Counted from the stretch's first letter, positions 18,903-29,200 are shown. The stretch: 64,000 nt of DNA from Mucilaginibacter oryzae (GCF_003148845.1 NZ_QGHA01000002.1:418974-482973), one strand, 5' to 3'. The notes: generated by a model not told the origin, from the letters alone. Translations and numbers: made by a program.

Positions 18903-19659
18903 AGTTGCAAAACAAGCAGGCGATTTTATCCGCCAGGAACGTAAAGCCTTTGATCCGGATAAAATTGAGTACAAAGGCCTCAACGATATGGTATCGTACG
19001 TTGATAAAACCGCCGAGCACATGATTGTTGCCGGATTGAGCAAGATCCTGCCCGAGGCCGGTTTCATCACCGAAGAAAAAACCACCACCAAAATAGGCGA
19101 ACGTTACAACTGGATCATCGACCCGTTGGATGGTACTACTAATTTTATTCACGGTGTGCCGGCGTTTTCGGTAAGCATCGCGCTTAAAGAATATAATGAA
19201 CTTATTTCGGGCGTGGTTTACGAAGTTAACCTTGATGAGTGCTTCTACGCCTCTAACGATACCCCGGCATATTTAAATGGCAAAGAGATTAGCGTAAGTA
19301 AAAACGCTACAGTAGGTACCAGTCTGCTGGCAACCGGTTTCCCATATTACGATTTTACCAAACAGGCGGCTTATATCGAACTATTCACCGAACTAATGCG
19401 CAGTAGCCACGGCTTAAGGCGCTTGGGCTCGGCAGCGGTCGACCTGGCTTATACAGCCTGCGGCCGTTTTGATGCTTTTTACGAGTATAACCTGAATGCC
19501 TGGGATGTTGCAGCCGGCATTGTGATTGTTAAACAAGCCGGTGGCGAGGTTGTGAATTTTAAAGGCGGGAGTGAAGTGTTGGAGGCGAGGGAGCTGTTAG
19601 CTACTAATGGCAAAATTACTCAAGAGATGTTGGGGGTGATACAAAAGTATTTTCGATAG
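18868..19659 (+). CDS. suhB: inositol monophosphatase family protein
   Basis: A 263-residue Mg-dependent phosphatase of the IMPase family. Metal ligands are visible: E69/E70 in FITEE, the motif DPLDGTTNF with D85 and D88, and the C-terminal WDVAAG aspartate. Substrates in the family include inositol phosphates, fructose-1,6-bisphosphate and PAP, and the sequence alone does not decide among them. The start ATG lies inside gtrA, giving a 35-base overlap, which is unusually long; the first conserved residues begin shortly after, so a later start is possible but no better ATG is available before residue 41. Confidence 0.88.
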   Translation: MQTANITNQVTEVAKQAGDFIRQERKAFDPDKIEYKGLNDMVSYVDKTAEHMIVAGLSKILPEAGFITEEKTTTKIGERYNWIIDPLDGTTNFIHGVPAFSVSIALKEYNELISGVVYEVNLDECFYASNDTPAYLNGKEISVSKNATVGTSLLATGFPYYDFTKQAAYIELFTELMRSSHGLRRLGSAAVDLAYTACGRFDAFYEYNLNAWDVAAGIVIVKQAGGEVVNFKGGSEVLEARELLATNGKITQEMLGVIQKYFR

Positions 19660-19679
19660 AATATCTATCATAGATAGTT

Positions 19680-20498
19680 CTATTTGAAAAATGATTTAAT
19701 ATATTCAAATATTTTGTAAAGAAGCAGTCCAATCCATAAAGACAGTCCGCCTAAGATTGAAAAGATAATTAAATCTTTTTTTTCAATGTTTTCTGAAAAT
19801 AATATTGTGCACACACAAAGCGCATAAACGAGGTGACCCAAGATTATCATCCATTTTCCTAATCTTGTGTTTCTGCGATCTATGCTTTCCGCTTCAATCA
19901 ATTTAATTCCTTTTTTTTCAATCGGGTGCATAAGAATTGGAACTTCCCCATTAAAATTCTCTATAATAAAATTAAACGTAACCGAATCTTTTCTATTCCA
20001 AACTGGGACATTCCATTCTAAGTTTTTTAGAATAAAATTATAATTGTTTGTGATTTCTTGAGGATCTATATCTCCTTCATTCTTTTGAGCATTATATTCA
20101 TCTATCTCATTAACTCTTCGGTTTCTTTCTTCGTAGAAATTATCTTCCAATTTGATATTAGTGCGATAATTATCATGAAATGCATTGAAACTTAGGAATT
20201 GACTATTAACGTCGACCCAACATTTAACAACTACGTTTTCAAAATCACTATTACTTTCGTTTGTGATGTTTAGCGTAACAAAATTTAGATGTTTTACTAT
20301 TCTGGTGTCATAAAGAACCTTTATGTTGCCATGAAAGCTATCATTAATGGATGTCCCTAAAGAATTAAATTTTCGTGAAAAACTAAACAGTGCTCCTCTA
20401 TTTTTAAACCTTTCTAAAACTATATAAACTATTAAGCTTATCAGCGAGCCAATAAAGGCCCATCCTAATTTTGAAATGCTATCCAATGTCTCTTTCAT
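19680..20498 (-). CDS. AT-rich hypothetical membrane protein
   Basis: A 272-residue protein that I do not recognise. One membrane segment lies near residues 10-27 (LGWAFIGSLISLIVYIVL) and two more near 213-230 and 238-258, leaving a polar domain of about 180 residues between them. The base composition is clearly more AT-rich than suhB and nfu on either side, which suggests a transferred accessory gene. It stands alone and converges on suhB with 20 bases between the stops. No signature motif was found. Confidence 0.6.
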   Translation of the reverse strand: MKETLDSISKLGWAFIGSLISLIVYIVLERFKNRGALFSFSRKFNSLGTSINDSFHGNIKVLYDTRIVKHLNFVTLNITNESNSDFENVVVKCWVDVNSQFLSFNAFHDNYRTNIKLEDNFYEERNRRVNEIDEYNAQKNEGDIDPQEITNNYNFILKNLEWNVPVWNRKDSVTFNFIIENFNGEVPILMHPIEKKGIKLIEAESIDRRNTRLGKWMIILGHLVYALCVCTILFSENIEKKDLIIFSILGGLSLWIGLLLYKIFEYIKSFFK

Positions 20499-20581
20499 AC
20501 TATCTATAAAAGTAACAAATTTGACAGATAAAGATTAATTCTCAATTTCAAAACGTTAACAGTGTAATATTTGCCACAAAC

Positions 20582-20612
20582 AAAAAAGCCTCTCATTTTC
20601 ATGAAAGGCTTT
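20582..20612 (-). terminator. nfu terminator
   Basis: On the minus strand AAAGCCTTTCAT pairs with ATGAGAGGCTTT around the loop GAAA (one mismatch), followed by a T run. It lies about 40 bases beyond the nfu stop. Confidence 0.7.
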
Positions 20613-20653
20613 CCTATAAATAATAATGGAGTACGAAACTCCAAATTTCAAAA

Positions 20654-21205
20654 TTACAATGCTTCCGATACCACCTCAGTAACCTCAGGCACCATACGTT
20701 TCAACAAATTCTCGATACCTGCTTTAAGCGTAACGGTTGATGATGGGCAACCGCTGCATGAACCGCGAAGCTCCACAGTTACCACACCTTCGTTAAATGA
20801 GCGGTAGGAGATTGCGCCGCCATCCTGCTCAACAGCCGGGCGAACGTAATCATGTAAAATCTGCTGTATTTTAACCTCGGTTTCAGTACCTTCAAAGTTA
20901 CCGGCTTCTGCTTCCTCTTCCAGTTGTACCTTTAATTCAGATTCTACAGCGCCTTTTACAAACTCCTTCATAATCGGCTCAACATCTGCCCAGTCGCTGC
21001 CCTCGGCTTTGGTAATGGTTACAAAGTTGCTGGCAAAGAACACGCCATTTACAAATGAAAATTTGTAAAGCTCTTTTGCAAAAGGCGATTTTTCGGCGCT
21101 TTCCTTAGTAGGGAAGTCAACACTGCCATTAATCAGCAGTTTGTTAACTATGAATTTCATAGTTGCCGGGTTGGGCGTTAATTCAGTATATACGTTGATA
21201 TTCAT
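20654..21205 (-). CDS. nfu: NifU-like iron-sulfur scaffold protein (Nfu)
   Basis: A 183-residue Nfu-type carrier that binds a labile 4Fe-4S cluster at a dimer interface and hands it to apo-proteins. Residues about 3-88 form the Nfu N-terminal domain (PNPATMKFIVNK). The C-terminal NifU domain near residues 100-175 carries the cluster motif CSGCPSS. The domain order is that of NfuA/NFU1-type proteins. It is monocistronic, with a terminator behind it and a TAnnTTTG element in front. Confidence 0.92.
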   Translation of the reverse strand: MNINVYTELTPNPATMKFIVNKLLINGSVDFPTKESAEKSPFAKELYKFSFVNGVFFASNFVTITKAEGSDWADVEPIMKEFVKGAVESELKVQLEEEAEAGNFEGTETEVKIQQILHDYVRPAVEQDGGAISYRSFNEGVVTVELRGSCSGCPSSTVTLKAGIENLLKRMVPEVTEVVSEAL

Positions 21206-21234
21206 CGTTCGTGTTTTTAATCAATCCTAATTAA

Positions 21235-21242
21235 CAAATTTA
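21235..21242 (-). promoter_or_regulatory. nfu -7 promoter element (TAAATTTG on the minus strand)
   Basis: The minus-strand sequence reads TAAATTTG, 29 bases before the nfu ATG. The -33 partner is unclear. Confidence 0.45.
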
Positions 21243-21289
21243 GTGAGCTTTTTTATTAAAAACTACCCTAAACTTTGTTATGACATTTC

Positions 21290-21453
21290 TTTGATGTGCA
21301 AATGTGCAGATGATGTGCAAATGTGAGGATTCCAGATGTGCAGATGATGGATCGATGTGTAGTTCTCAAATCGGATCACCACGTTCATTATAAAATCATC
21401 TGCACATCTGCACATCGATCATCTGCACATCAATCCATCATCTCTCATCGATC
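21290..21453. repeat. low-complexity GATGTGCAGATG inverted repeat
   Basis: The left part (21292-21356) repeats words such as GATGTGCAAATGTGCAGATG. The right part (21395-21453) repeats their complements (CATCTGCACATCTGCACATC). Together they can fold into a long imperfect hairpin that ends at the purB stop codon. A shorter piece of the same word family lies between infC and rpmI (53525-53555). Confidence 0.8.
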
Positions 21454-22795
21454 AAATCCCTGTGTAATTTAATGGCGTTATCTTTTTTAATTCATCCTTA
21501 ACGGCATCGCTTACCTGTAAGCCGTCAACAAATTCGGCTATGGTTGTGGCGTTAATCTGCTGGTTGGTACGGGTAAGGTCTTTTAGTGCTTCGTACGGGT
21601 TCGGATAACCCTCACGTCTTAAAATAGTTTGGATGGCCTCTGCCACAACAGGCCAGTTGGCTTCAAGGTCGGCATTGATGGCATCGGTGTTTAACAGCAA
21701 TTTATTAAGCCCGCGGATGGTTGATTTGATGGCGATCAAGGTATGGGCAAAAGGTACGCCGATATTCCTCAATACGGTGGAGTCGGTTAAATCACGTTGT
21801 AACCTTGATACAGGCAGTTTGGCTGCAAGGTGCTCAAATAAAGCGTTGGCTAAGCCCAGGTTACCTTCCGAGTTTTCAAAATCGATAGGGTTAACTTTGT
21901 GCGGCATGGCCGATGAGCCCACTTCGCCTGCTTTGATCTTTTGTTTAAAGTAGTTCATGGATATGTAGGTCCACATATCTCGGTCAAGATCAATCAGGAT
22001 ATTGTTTACGCGTTTCAGCGCATCGCATTGGGCCGCGAAATTATCGTAGTGCTCAATCTGGGTGGTAAACTGCGAGCGCTTAAGGCCCAGGATATTATTA
22101 ACAAAATTGTTGCCGAATGCTTTCCAGTCGATAGCCGGGTAGGCGATGTTATGGGCGTTAAAGTTACCGGTAGCGCCGCCAAACTTGGCTGAGTTAGGAA
22201 TTGGTTTCAACAGTTCGAGCTGGGCTTCCAAACGCTCAACAAAAACTTCAATTTCCTTACCCAAACGGGTTGGCGATGCAGGCTGGCCATGGGTGTGGGC
22301 CAACAGCGGTACGTCTTTCCAATCAGCAGCGAATGATTTTAAAATATTAACCAGGTCTGCAATGGCAGGGTAGTAGCTATTATTTAAGGCCAGCTTAAAT
22401 GTGTAGGGAATTGCCGTGTTGTTGATATCCTGCGAAGTAAGGCCGAAGTGGATAAACTCCTTAAAAGCCTCTAAACCTAACTTATCAAACTCTCCTTTAA
22501 TAAAATACTCAACCGCTTTAACATCATGGTTGGTGGTTTTTTCGATCACTTTTATACTTTCAGCATCAGCTTCCGAAAAATTTCGGTAAATATCACGTAA
22601 CTTTTCTGATAGATTTCCGTCAAAAGACTGTAACTGAGGTAGTGGGTATTCCGCAAGCGCTATGAAGTATTCTATCTCAACAAACACACGGTACTTGATC
22701 AATGCATACTCTGAGAAATATGCGGCAAGTTCGGCTGTGGTGTTTCTATACCGGCCATCAATAGGCGAGATCGCTGAAAGTGAAGTAAGCGTCAT
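21452..22795 (-). CDS. purB: adenylosuccinate lyase
   Basis: PurB cleaves SAICAR to AICAR and adenylosuccinate to AMP in purine synthesis. The 447-residue protein has the superfamily signature GSSAMPHKVNPIDFENSEGN near residue 285 and the substrate-binding TTNHDVKAVEYF near residue 87. The ATG at 22795 is preferred, because LSAISPIDGRY is the family N-terminus; the 11 residues added by an upstream in-frame start have no counterpart. The length and N-terminal form match the E. coli-type rather than the B. subtilis-type enzyme. Confidence 0.95.
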   Translation of the reverse strand: MTLTSLSAISPIDGRYRNTTAELAAYFSEYALIKYRVFVEIEYFIALAEYPLPQLQSFDGNLSEKLRDIYRNFSEADAESIKVIEKTTNHDVKAVEYFIKGEFDKLGLEAFKEFIHFGLTSQDINNTAIPYTFKLALNNSYYPAIADLVNILKSFAADWKDVPLLAHTHGQPASPTRLGKEIEVFVERLEAQLELLKPIPNSAKFGGATGNFNAHNIAYPAIDWKAFGNNFVNNILGLKRSQFTTQIEHYDNFAAQCDALKRVNNILIDLDRDMWTYISMNYFKQKIKAGEVGSSAMPHKVNPIDFENSEGNLGLANALFEHLAAKLPVSRLQRDLTDSTVLRNIGVPFAHTLIAIKSTIRGLNKLLLNTDAINADLEANWPVVAEAIQTILRREGYPNPYEALKDLTRTNQQINATTIAEFVDGLQVSDAVKDELKKITPLNYTGI

Positions 22796-22825
22796 ATATA
22801 TTAAAAGAGTGGGTGTTAATTTTTG

Positions 22826-22833
22826 CAAAGGTA
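22826..22833 (-). promoter_or_regulatory. purB -7 promoter element (TACCTTTG on the minus strand)
   Basis: The minus strand reads TACCTTTG 30 bases before the chosen purB ATG. A -33 TTTG at the ideal distance was not found. Confidence 0.45.
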
Positions 22834-22959
22834 ATCATTTTTGAAAAGCCTCCGGCAGATTAAACCTTCTCGTTTAAAGCCCTGAAATTAAGCTCATAAA
22901 CCTACAGATTTAAAAATGAACAAAACGTTTGTAATGAAAAAGTAAAAACCGAAGGAAAC

Positions 22960-22990
22960 TTTGTAATCAAAAAATGTTTCCATAGTTTTG
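22960..22990 (+). promoter_or_regulatory. promoter of the TetR-RND operon
   Basis: TTTG at 22960-22963 and TAGTTTTG at 22983-22990 are separated by 19 bases, an excellent Bacteroidota promoter. The ATG of the TetR gene is 14 bases beyond. The word TTTGTAAT occurs twice here (22929 and 22960) and is a candidate operator half-site for the regulator itself. Confidence 0.7.
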
Positions 22991-23003
22991 ACCCGGAAAG
23001 TCA

Positions 23004-23615
23004 ATGAGTCAAACAGAAAGAATTATTAAAGGCGCCGAAGACCTGTTTTTAACATCAGGCATCCGCAGTATCACCATGGATGATATCGCCAGGCACCTCG
23101 GCATGTCGAAAAAAACCATTTACCAGTTTTTCAGGGATAAAAACGAATTGGTTGTAGCCCTGACTAAAAAGAAGCTGCAGGAAGATGAAGATCAGATTAA
23201 CGAGATAGAAGCAACCTCAAACAATGTGATTGAAGAAATGATCAACACTACCAAATGTTCGGAAGAGATATTTTCCCGTATCAACCCGGTGGTGATTCAT
23301 GACCTTCAAAAATATCATCCCGAAGCATGGACTGATTTTCAAAACTTTAAGGCCAATTTCCTGATCCAGAAAATGGAGCAGCTTTTAACCAAGGGAATGG
23401 CCCAGGGTTACATCCGTAAGGATATTGACGTAAAAATTATGGCCCGCATGCGGGTTAACCAGGTAGAGCTTGGTTTTAATACTTCAATATTCCCGTTGGC
23501 TGAATTTAGCCCCTGGAAGGTGCAGGTGCAGTTTCTGGATCATTTTAACTACGGCATTTGTACCCTTGAGGGTTATAAGCTGCTTGATGAATATAAAAAG
23601 GAGAATAATGAATAA
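23004..23615 (+). CDS. TetR/AcrR-family transcriptional regulator
   Basis: A 203-residue repressor-type protein. Residues about 5-50 form the TetR helix-turn-helix (GIRSITMDDIARHLGMSKKTIYQFFRDKNELV). The remaining alpha-helical part is the ligand and dimer domain. It is the first gene of a four-gene unit with a TolC-type channel, adaptor and RND pump, so it most likely regulates efflux in response to a pump substrate. The outer-membrane gene starts 82 bases after its stop. Confidence 0.92.
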   Translation: MSQTERIIKGAEDLFLTSGIRSITMDDIARHLGMSKKTIYQFFRDKNELVVALTKKKLQEDEDQINEIEATSNNVIEEMINTTKCSEEIFSRINPVVIHDLQKYHPEAWTDFQNFKANFLIQKMEQLLTKGMAQGYIRKDIDVKIMARMRVNQVELGFNTSIFPLAEFSPWKVQVQFLDHFNYGICTLEGYKLLDEYKKENNE

Positions 23616-23696
23616 CATACTGACATAAGGCTGTCAAACCATAGCCCGAAATTTGATGCCATCCATTTAACCAAATAATCACTCAATCAATACATA

Positions 23697-25046
23697 ATGA
23701 AATATTTACTTTACACAGCAACGCTTATTTGCGCTATAGCACTTAAAGGCTATGCGCAGGAGGCACCGCCAAACGGGCAAACGTACAATTTTAGCATACA
23801 GGATTGTATTAACTATGCTTATGAGCATCAAACCACGGTAGTAAACGCGGGGCTTGATATCAAAAGCGCCGAATATAAGGTAAAGGAGACAACCGGCATC
23901 GGGTTGCCGCAAATTAGCGGTTCGGCTTCGCTGCAGGATTATTTAAAAATACCGACTACCCTGTTACCCGGCGAGTTTTTTGGTGCGCCCGGAACGTTTG
24001 TGCCCGTTAAGTTCGGTGTAAAATACCAGTCTAACCTGGGTTTAAGCCTAAACCAGATCCTGTTTAACGGGAGCTACCTGGTGGGTTTAAAAGCTTCAAG
24101 AACTTATCGTGAATTGTCGCAGCGCAACTATACCCGTTCAAAAATCAATACCAACGTTGCGGTTACCAAAGCGTATTACCAGGTGCTGGTAAGTAACGAA
24201 CAAATAAAACTGTACGATGCAAATATAGCGCAGTTAAAACAGCAGGTTGATCAAACCGTAGCGCAAAACAAACAGGGCTTTGTCGAAAAAATTGATGTCG
24301 ACCGAATTACTGTTCAATATAATAACCTGGTAACCAATCGCGAAAATGTGGTGCGCTCATTGGCGCTGAACTATGAAATGCTGAAATTTCAGATGGGTAT
24401 GCCGATTGAAAACAGTTTGGTACTTACCGACAAGTTAAGCGACGTTAATTTAGATAGTAACGTAGCCGACCTTTCGGCAGATACCTCTTTTTACCATAAC
24501 CGTATCGAGTACGCGTTGCAGGAAACCCAGAAAAAACTGAACGAACTTGATCTTCAAAACAAAAAGTCAAATTACCTGCCGTCGCTCAATGCCAGCGGCA
24601 GCTATGCGGCTTCCTACCAAAATAACAGCTTTAGTAAACTCTACAGCCAGGTATTCCCGTCAAGTTATATAGGCTTAACCCTTAACGTGCCCATTTTTAG
24701 CGGCGGGCAGCGGCTTAACCAGGTGAGGCAGGCCAAAATCGAGGTTCAAAAATCAACTAATGAGCTGGCTAATCTTAAAAACTCCATTAATCTTGGTGCC
24801 AAGGTTGCCACGGTATCCTATATCAACGGCTTGCAAACACTTAATAACCAGAAACGCAACCAGGCCCTGGCCCAGGATGTATTGCGGGTAGCTAAAATAA
24901 AATATCAGCAGGGTGTGGGCTCAAGCATTGAGGTTACCCAGGCCCAAACCAGTTTGGAAGATGCCGATAATCAATATATACAGGGATTGTACGATGCGCT
25001 TGTAAGCAAGGTTGACCTTGATAACGCCTACGGCCGAATTAAATAA
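23697..25046 (+). CDS. TolC-family outer-membrane efflux channel
   Basis: A 449-residue outer-membrane protein of the OEP/TolC family. A signal peptide (residues about 1-20, ending GYAQ) is followed by two related alpha-helical hairpin and beta-strand repeats (about 30-235 and 255-445). The phrases YEHQTTVVNAGLDIKSAEY and ISGSASLQDY resemble the start of other Bacteroidota efflux channels. It would form the exit duct for the adaptor and RND pump encoded next. The adaptor gene begins 26 bases downstream. Confidence 0.92.
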   Translation: MKYLLYTATLICAIALKGYAQEAPPNGQTYNFSIQDCINYAYEHQTTVVNAGLDIKSAEYKVKETTGIGLPQISGSASLQDYLKIPTTLLPGEFFGAPGTFVPVKFGVKYQSNLGLSLNQILFNGSYLVGLKASRTYRELSQRNYTRSKINTNVAVTKAYYQVLVSNEQIKLYDANIAQLKQQVDQTVAQNKQGFVEKIDVDRITVQYNNLVTNRENVVRSLALNYEMLKFQMGMPIENSLVLTDKLSDVNLDSNVADLSADTSFYHNRIEYALQETQKKLNELDLQNKKSNYLPSLNASGSYAASYQNNSFSKLYSQVFPSSYIGLTLNVPIFSGGQRLNQVRQAKIEVQKSTNELANLKNSINLGAKVATVSYINGLQTLNNQKRNQALAQDVLRVAKIKYQQGVGSSIEVTQAQTSLEDADNQYIQGLYDALVSKVDLDNAYGRIK

Positions 25047-25071
25047 ACACCACTAAACTCACTTTATAGCA

Positions 25072-26181
25072 ATGAAAATGAAAAGATTGATATACATACC
25101 ACTAATGGTTTTGCTGGCAGCCTGCGCAGGCAAACCGAAAGATAAAAAGGCCGAGCTTGATGAGCTGAAAAAGCAGCAATCAGACATCAACTCGAAAATT
25201 GAAAAGCTGCAGGCCGAAATAGGTACAACCGATTCTGCTAAAACTACGGATGTAAGCGTTACCGAAGTCAAAACCGGCAGCTTTACCAATTATGTACAGA
25301 TACAGGGTAAAATTGACGCTCAGGATAACGTAACCGCTTATCCTCAAACCCAGGCTGCTATAACTGCCATTTATGTAAAAGCAGGACAGCACGTAAGTAA
25401 AGGGCAAACGCTGGTTCAACTGGATAATAGTGTAATGAAGCAAAATATTGCGCAAAGCGAAGCCCAGGTTAGTTTGAATCAGCAGTTATTTGATCGCCAG
25501 AAGAACCTGTGGGACCAAAAGATAGGTACCGAGGTTCAATACCTGCAAGCCCAAACTGCTTTACAAAGCAGCAAAAAGGCTTTAGACGCATTGAAAAAGC
25601 AATCGGCTTTTTTCCGGATCGTATCACCTATCAACGGCACTATTGATCAGATGGATTTGAAATTGGGCCAGGTTGCGGTTCCGGGGCAAACAGGCATCCG
25701 TATTGTTAACGCCGATGTTTTGAAGGTGAAGGCAGATGTTCCCGAATCGTATGCGAGCAGTGTAAATACCGGTAATGATGTAAAAATTTTAGTTCCGGAT
25801 GCCAAAGACTCGTTGGTTACCAAAGTGACCTTTGCCGCCAAAGCGATTGATCCTACATCCCGCAGTTTTGGCGTAGAAATTAAATTGCCGGTACGTGCAG
25901 GCCTTCGTCCTAATATGACGGCGATTATAAAAATTGCTGATTACTCCAAAAGTAATGCTATAGCTGTACCGGTTAAGGCTATCCAGAAATCTGAGAACGG
26001 CGATTACGTGTATGTTAACCAAAATGGTACAGCCAAACAGGTTAACGTAAAATCGGGTGTTACTTATGGCGGCAAAACAGAAGTGTTGTCGGGCCTGAAA
26101 GCAGGCGATCAGCTAATTGTTGAAGGAGCTACAGAAGTAGAAGATGGCGATAAGATCAAGGTTGTTCAATCAGCCAATTAG
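25072..26181 (+). CDS. RND efflux periplasmic adaptor (MFP/HlyD family), lipoprotein
   Basis: A 369-residue adaptor that bridges the RND pump and the TolC channel. The lipobox LLAAC puts the lipidated cysteine at residue 18. A predicted coiled coil (about 25-50) follows, then the lipoyl-like half (AGQHVSKGQTLVQLD), an alpha-hairpin (about 118-175), the second lipoyl half (FFRIVSPINGTIDQM) and the beta-barrel and membrane-proximal domains. The length is normal. It starts 26 bases after the channel gene and is followed by the pump after 24 bases. MK-MK at the N-terminus leaves two equally good starts. Confidence 0.93.
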   Translation: MKMKRLIYIPLMVLLAACAGKPKDKKAELDELKKQQSDINSKIEKLQAEIGTTDSAKTTDVSVTEVKTGSFTNYVQIQGKIDAQDNVTAYPQTQAAITAIYVKAGQHVSKGQTLVQLDNSVMKQNIAQSEAQVSLNQQLFDRQKNLWDQKIGTEVQYLQAQTALQSSKKALDALKKQSAFFRIVSPINGTIDQMDLKLGQVAVPGQTGIRIVNADVLKVKADVPESYASSVNTGNDVKILVPDAKDSLVTKVTFAAKAIDPTSRSFGVEIKLPVRAGLRPNMTAIIKIADYSKSNAIAVPVKAIQKSENGDYVYVNQNGTAKQVNVKSGVTYGGKTEVLSGLKAGDQLIVEGATEVEDGDKIKVVQSAN

Positions 26182-26205
26182 TATTAATCAATTGATCTGT
26201 TCATT

Positions 26206-29200
26206 ATGAAAGATGTAAAAAAAGAATTTGGCCCCTCAAGTTGGGCCATCGACAATAAGACGGCTATTTATGTGCTGATGTTTCTGATTACGGTATTGGG
26301 GATCATCAGCTATAACAGGCTGCCGAAAGAAAACTTTCCGGATATCGCGCAATCAAAGGTTTTTATAACTACCACCTTTGCCGGCCAATCGCCTCAGAAC
26401 ATCGAGAACCTGGTTACGCGTCAGATAGAGAAGCAGCTTAAATCATTAAAAGGTTTAAAAAAAGTAACCTCAAACTCGGTACAGAATGTATCGATTATCA
26501 CTGCTGAATTCCAGGCTAACGTAAATATCAAGGACGCCAAAATTGACGTAAAAGATGCTATCGATAAAGCAAAGAAGGATCTCCCTCAAAACGATAATAA
26601 CTATACTGAACCTACTGTATCTGATATCAACGTAGCTGACTTGCCTATTTTGTATATCAACATATCAGGTAATTATGATCTGAAAAAATTAAAGGAATAT
26701 GCCGATATTTTGAAAGATGAGATCGAAGGGTTTCGTGAGATTTCGAAAGTGGATGAAGTAGGAGCGCTAACTCCTGAGATTCAGGTTAACGTTGACCTGA
26801 ATAAGATGGCTGCGGCCCAGATAAGTTTTACCGATATTACGGATGCTATTGGCAGGGAGAATATTCTTTCATCAGCCGGAACAATAAAAACCGATGGTGT
26901 ACGCCGGGCTATAGATATTAAACAGGACTTCAAGAATGCTGATGAAGTTGCCGCTATGGTGATTCGTAACCCTAAAGGGCAGGCGGTTTACCTTCGTGAT
27001 ATTGCCGATGTTAAAGATTCGTTTTTGGAGCAGGAGAGTTATGCAAGGTTAAAAACAAATGATAACCCAAATTTTAAGAATGTAATTACACTTAATATTA
27101 GTAAAAGGTCGGGCGAAAACCTGATCGAAGCCTCGGATAAGATCAACGAACTAATTAAACTGAAACAAAAAACGGTTTTTCCTAAAGGTTTGGACATTGT
27201 AGTAACCGGCGACCAGTCTGATAAAACCCGTACTACGCTTAATGACCTGATTAATACCATCGTTATCGGTTTCTTATTGGTTACGGTTATCCTGATGTTT
27301 TTCATGGGTACAACCAATGCCATCTTTGTGGCTCTATCCGTTCCTTTATCATGTTTTATTGCCTTTTTAGTGATGCCCGCTATTGGGTTTACGCTTAACA
27401 TGATTGTGCTGTTCTCGTTCCTGCTTGCGCTGGGTATTGTAGTGGATGATGCTATTGTGGTTATTGAAAATACCCACCGTATCTTTGCCAATGGTAAGGT
27501 TCCTATTAAAGAAGCTGCAAAAATGGCAGCGGGGGAGGTGTTCCTTCCCGTTTTTTCCGGCACCATGACTACATTGGCCCCGTTTGTACCATTGGCGTTT
27601 TGGAACAGCCTTATAGGGCATTTTATGTTCTTTTTACCCATAACGCTTATTATCACCTTGCTGGCGTCATTGGTGGTAGCATATATTATCAACCCCGTAT
27701 TCGCGGTTGATTTTATGAGGCCGCATCATGATGGCGAGCACGATAACCCGAAATTTGACCGTCCTACAAAACGCGGGTTAGTATTTTTGGCTATAGCTAC
27801 GGTTATAGGGTACCTGATCAACGTTGGATTTGGCAACCTGATGGTGCTGATAACAGTATTGTACCTGTTAAACCACTTCTTCCTGCTGAGGGTTATTGAC
27901 AGGTTTCAGAAAAACGCATGGCCTAAGTTTCAAAACTGGTATGCCAAATGGCTTGAGCGCGCTGTAAAGCGACCCGTAACTGTTTTAATAGGTACAATTG
28001 CGCTTTTTGCGTTCGCTATTTTCTTGATGGCAGTACGGGGTAAAACGCCGGAGTTTTTCCCATCCGGCGATCCTAACTTTGCTTATGTTTATATCACTTT
28101 ACCCATCGGTACAGATCAGGCTTATACCAACGAAGTAACTAAAAGTATTGAAAGGCGTGTGGCACAAGTAGTTGAGCCAGATAAAGATATCGTATCATCA
28201 GTAATATCAAATGTAACCAAAGGTGTTGCCGATCCTACAGATGAAGACCAGGGTGATTACGAAAACAAAGGTAAAGTTACGGTAGCATTTGTTGAGTTTG
28301 GCAAACGAAACGGCAAGGATACCAAAAAGGTGTTGGCTAATATACGTGCAGCAGTTCAGGGGGTTCCGGGTGCAAAAATAGCCGTAGCACAAGAAAACAG
28401 CGGCCCCCCGGTACAAAAAGATATCAGTATAGAAATTGTTGGCGACAATCTTGATACTTTGGTGGCTACCGGCAACAGGCTTAAAAGTTACCTGGCTAAA
28501 CAAAATATAGCTGGTATTGAAAATTTAATTGCCGATGTGCAAAGCGATAAACCCGAAATAGTTTTTGATGTCGACCGTGAACGTGCAAATCGCGAAGGTA
28601 TCACCTCAGGTCAGATAACCCAAAACCTTTTGACGGCTATATTTGGCTGGAAAGCTGCTGATTTCCGGAACACGCGCGAAGACAATTATAAAATTATGGT
28701 ACGCGCCCAGGAGAGCCAACGTGGTAATATTGATGAGTTGAAGAACATGAAGATTACTTATCGCGACCTTGCCACAGGTGGCGCTATTCGTCAGGTACCT
28801 ATTTCTGCTTTTACAGATGTACGTTATACCAATACTTACAGTAACATCAAACGCAAACAACAACGACGGGTATTAACGCTGGGCTCTAACGTGATTAAAC
28901 CTTATAATGCCAATGAGGTTAACGCCAATATTTTAAAGGCTATAAATAATTTTAAAAAGCCCGATAATGTCATAATCCGCCAGGGAGGCGGCCAGGAAGA
29001 CCAGATGGAGGCCATGAATTTCCTGCTTTCTGCGCTCGCGGTATCATTTGGTTTAATCCTGATTATTTTGATGATCCAGTTTAACTCAATAGGTAAAACG
29101 CTTATCATTATCAGCGAGATCTTTTTCAGTATCATTGGCGTACTGCTCGGTGTAAGCATCTTTGGTATGACCATGTCTATCGTAATGACCGGTGTAGGTA

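Noticed and set aside
27039..27692. 217-codon minus-strand ORF inside the RND pump gene
   Set aside because: It is antisense to the well-supported pump, has no recognisable domain and its composition mirrors the sense strand.
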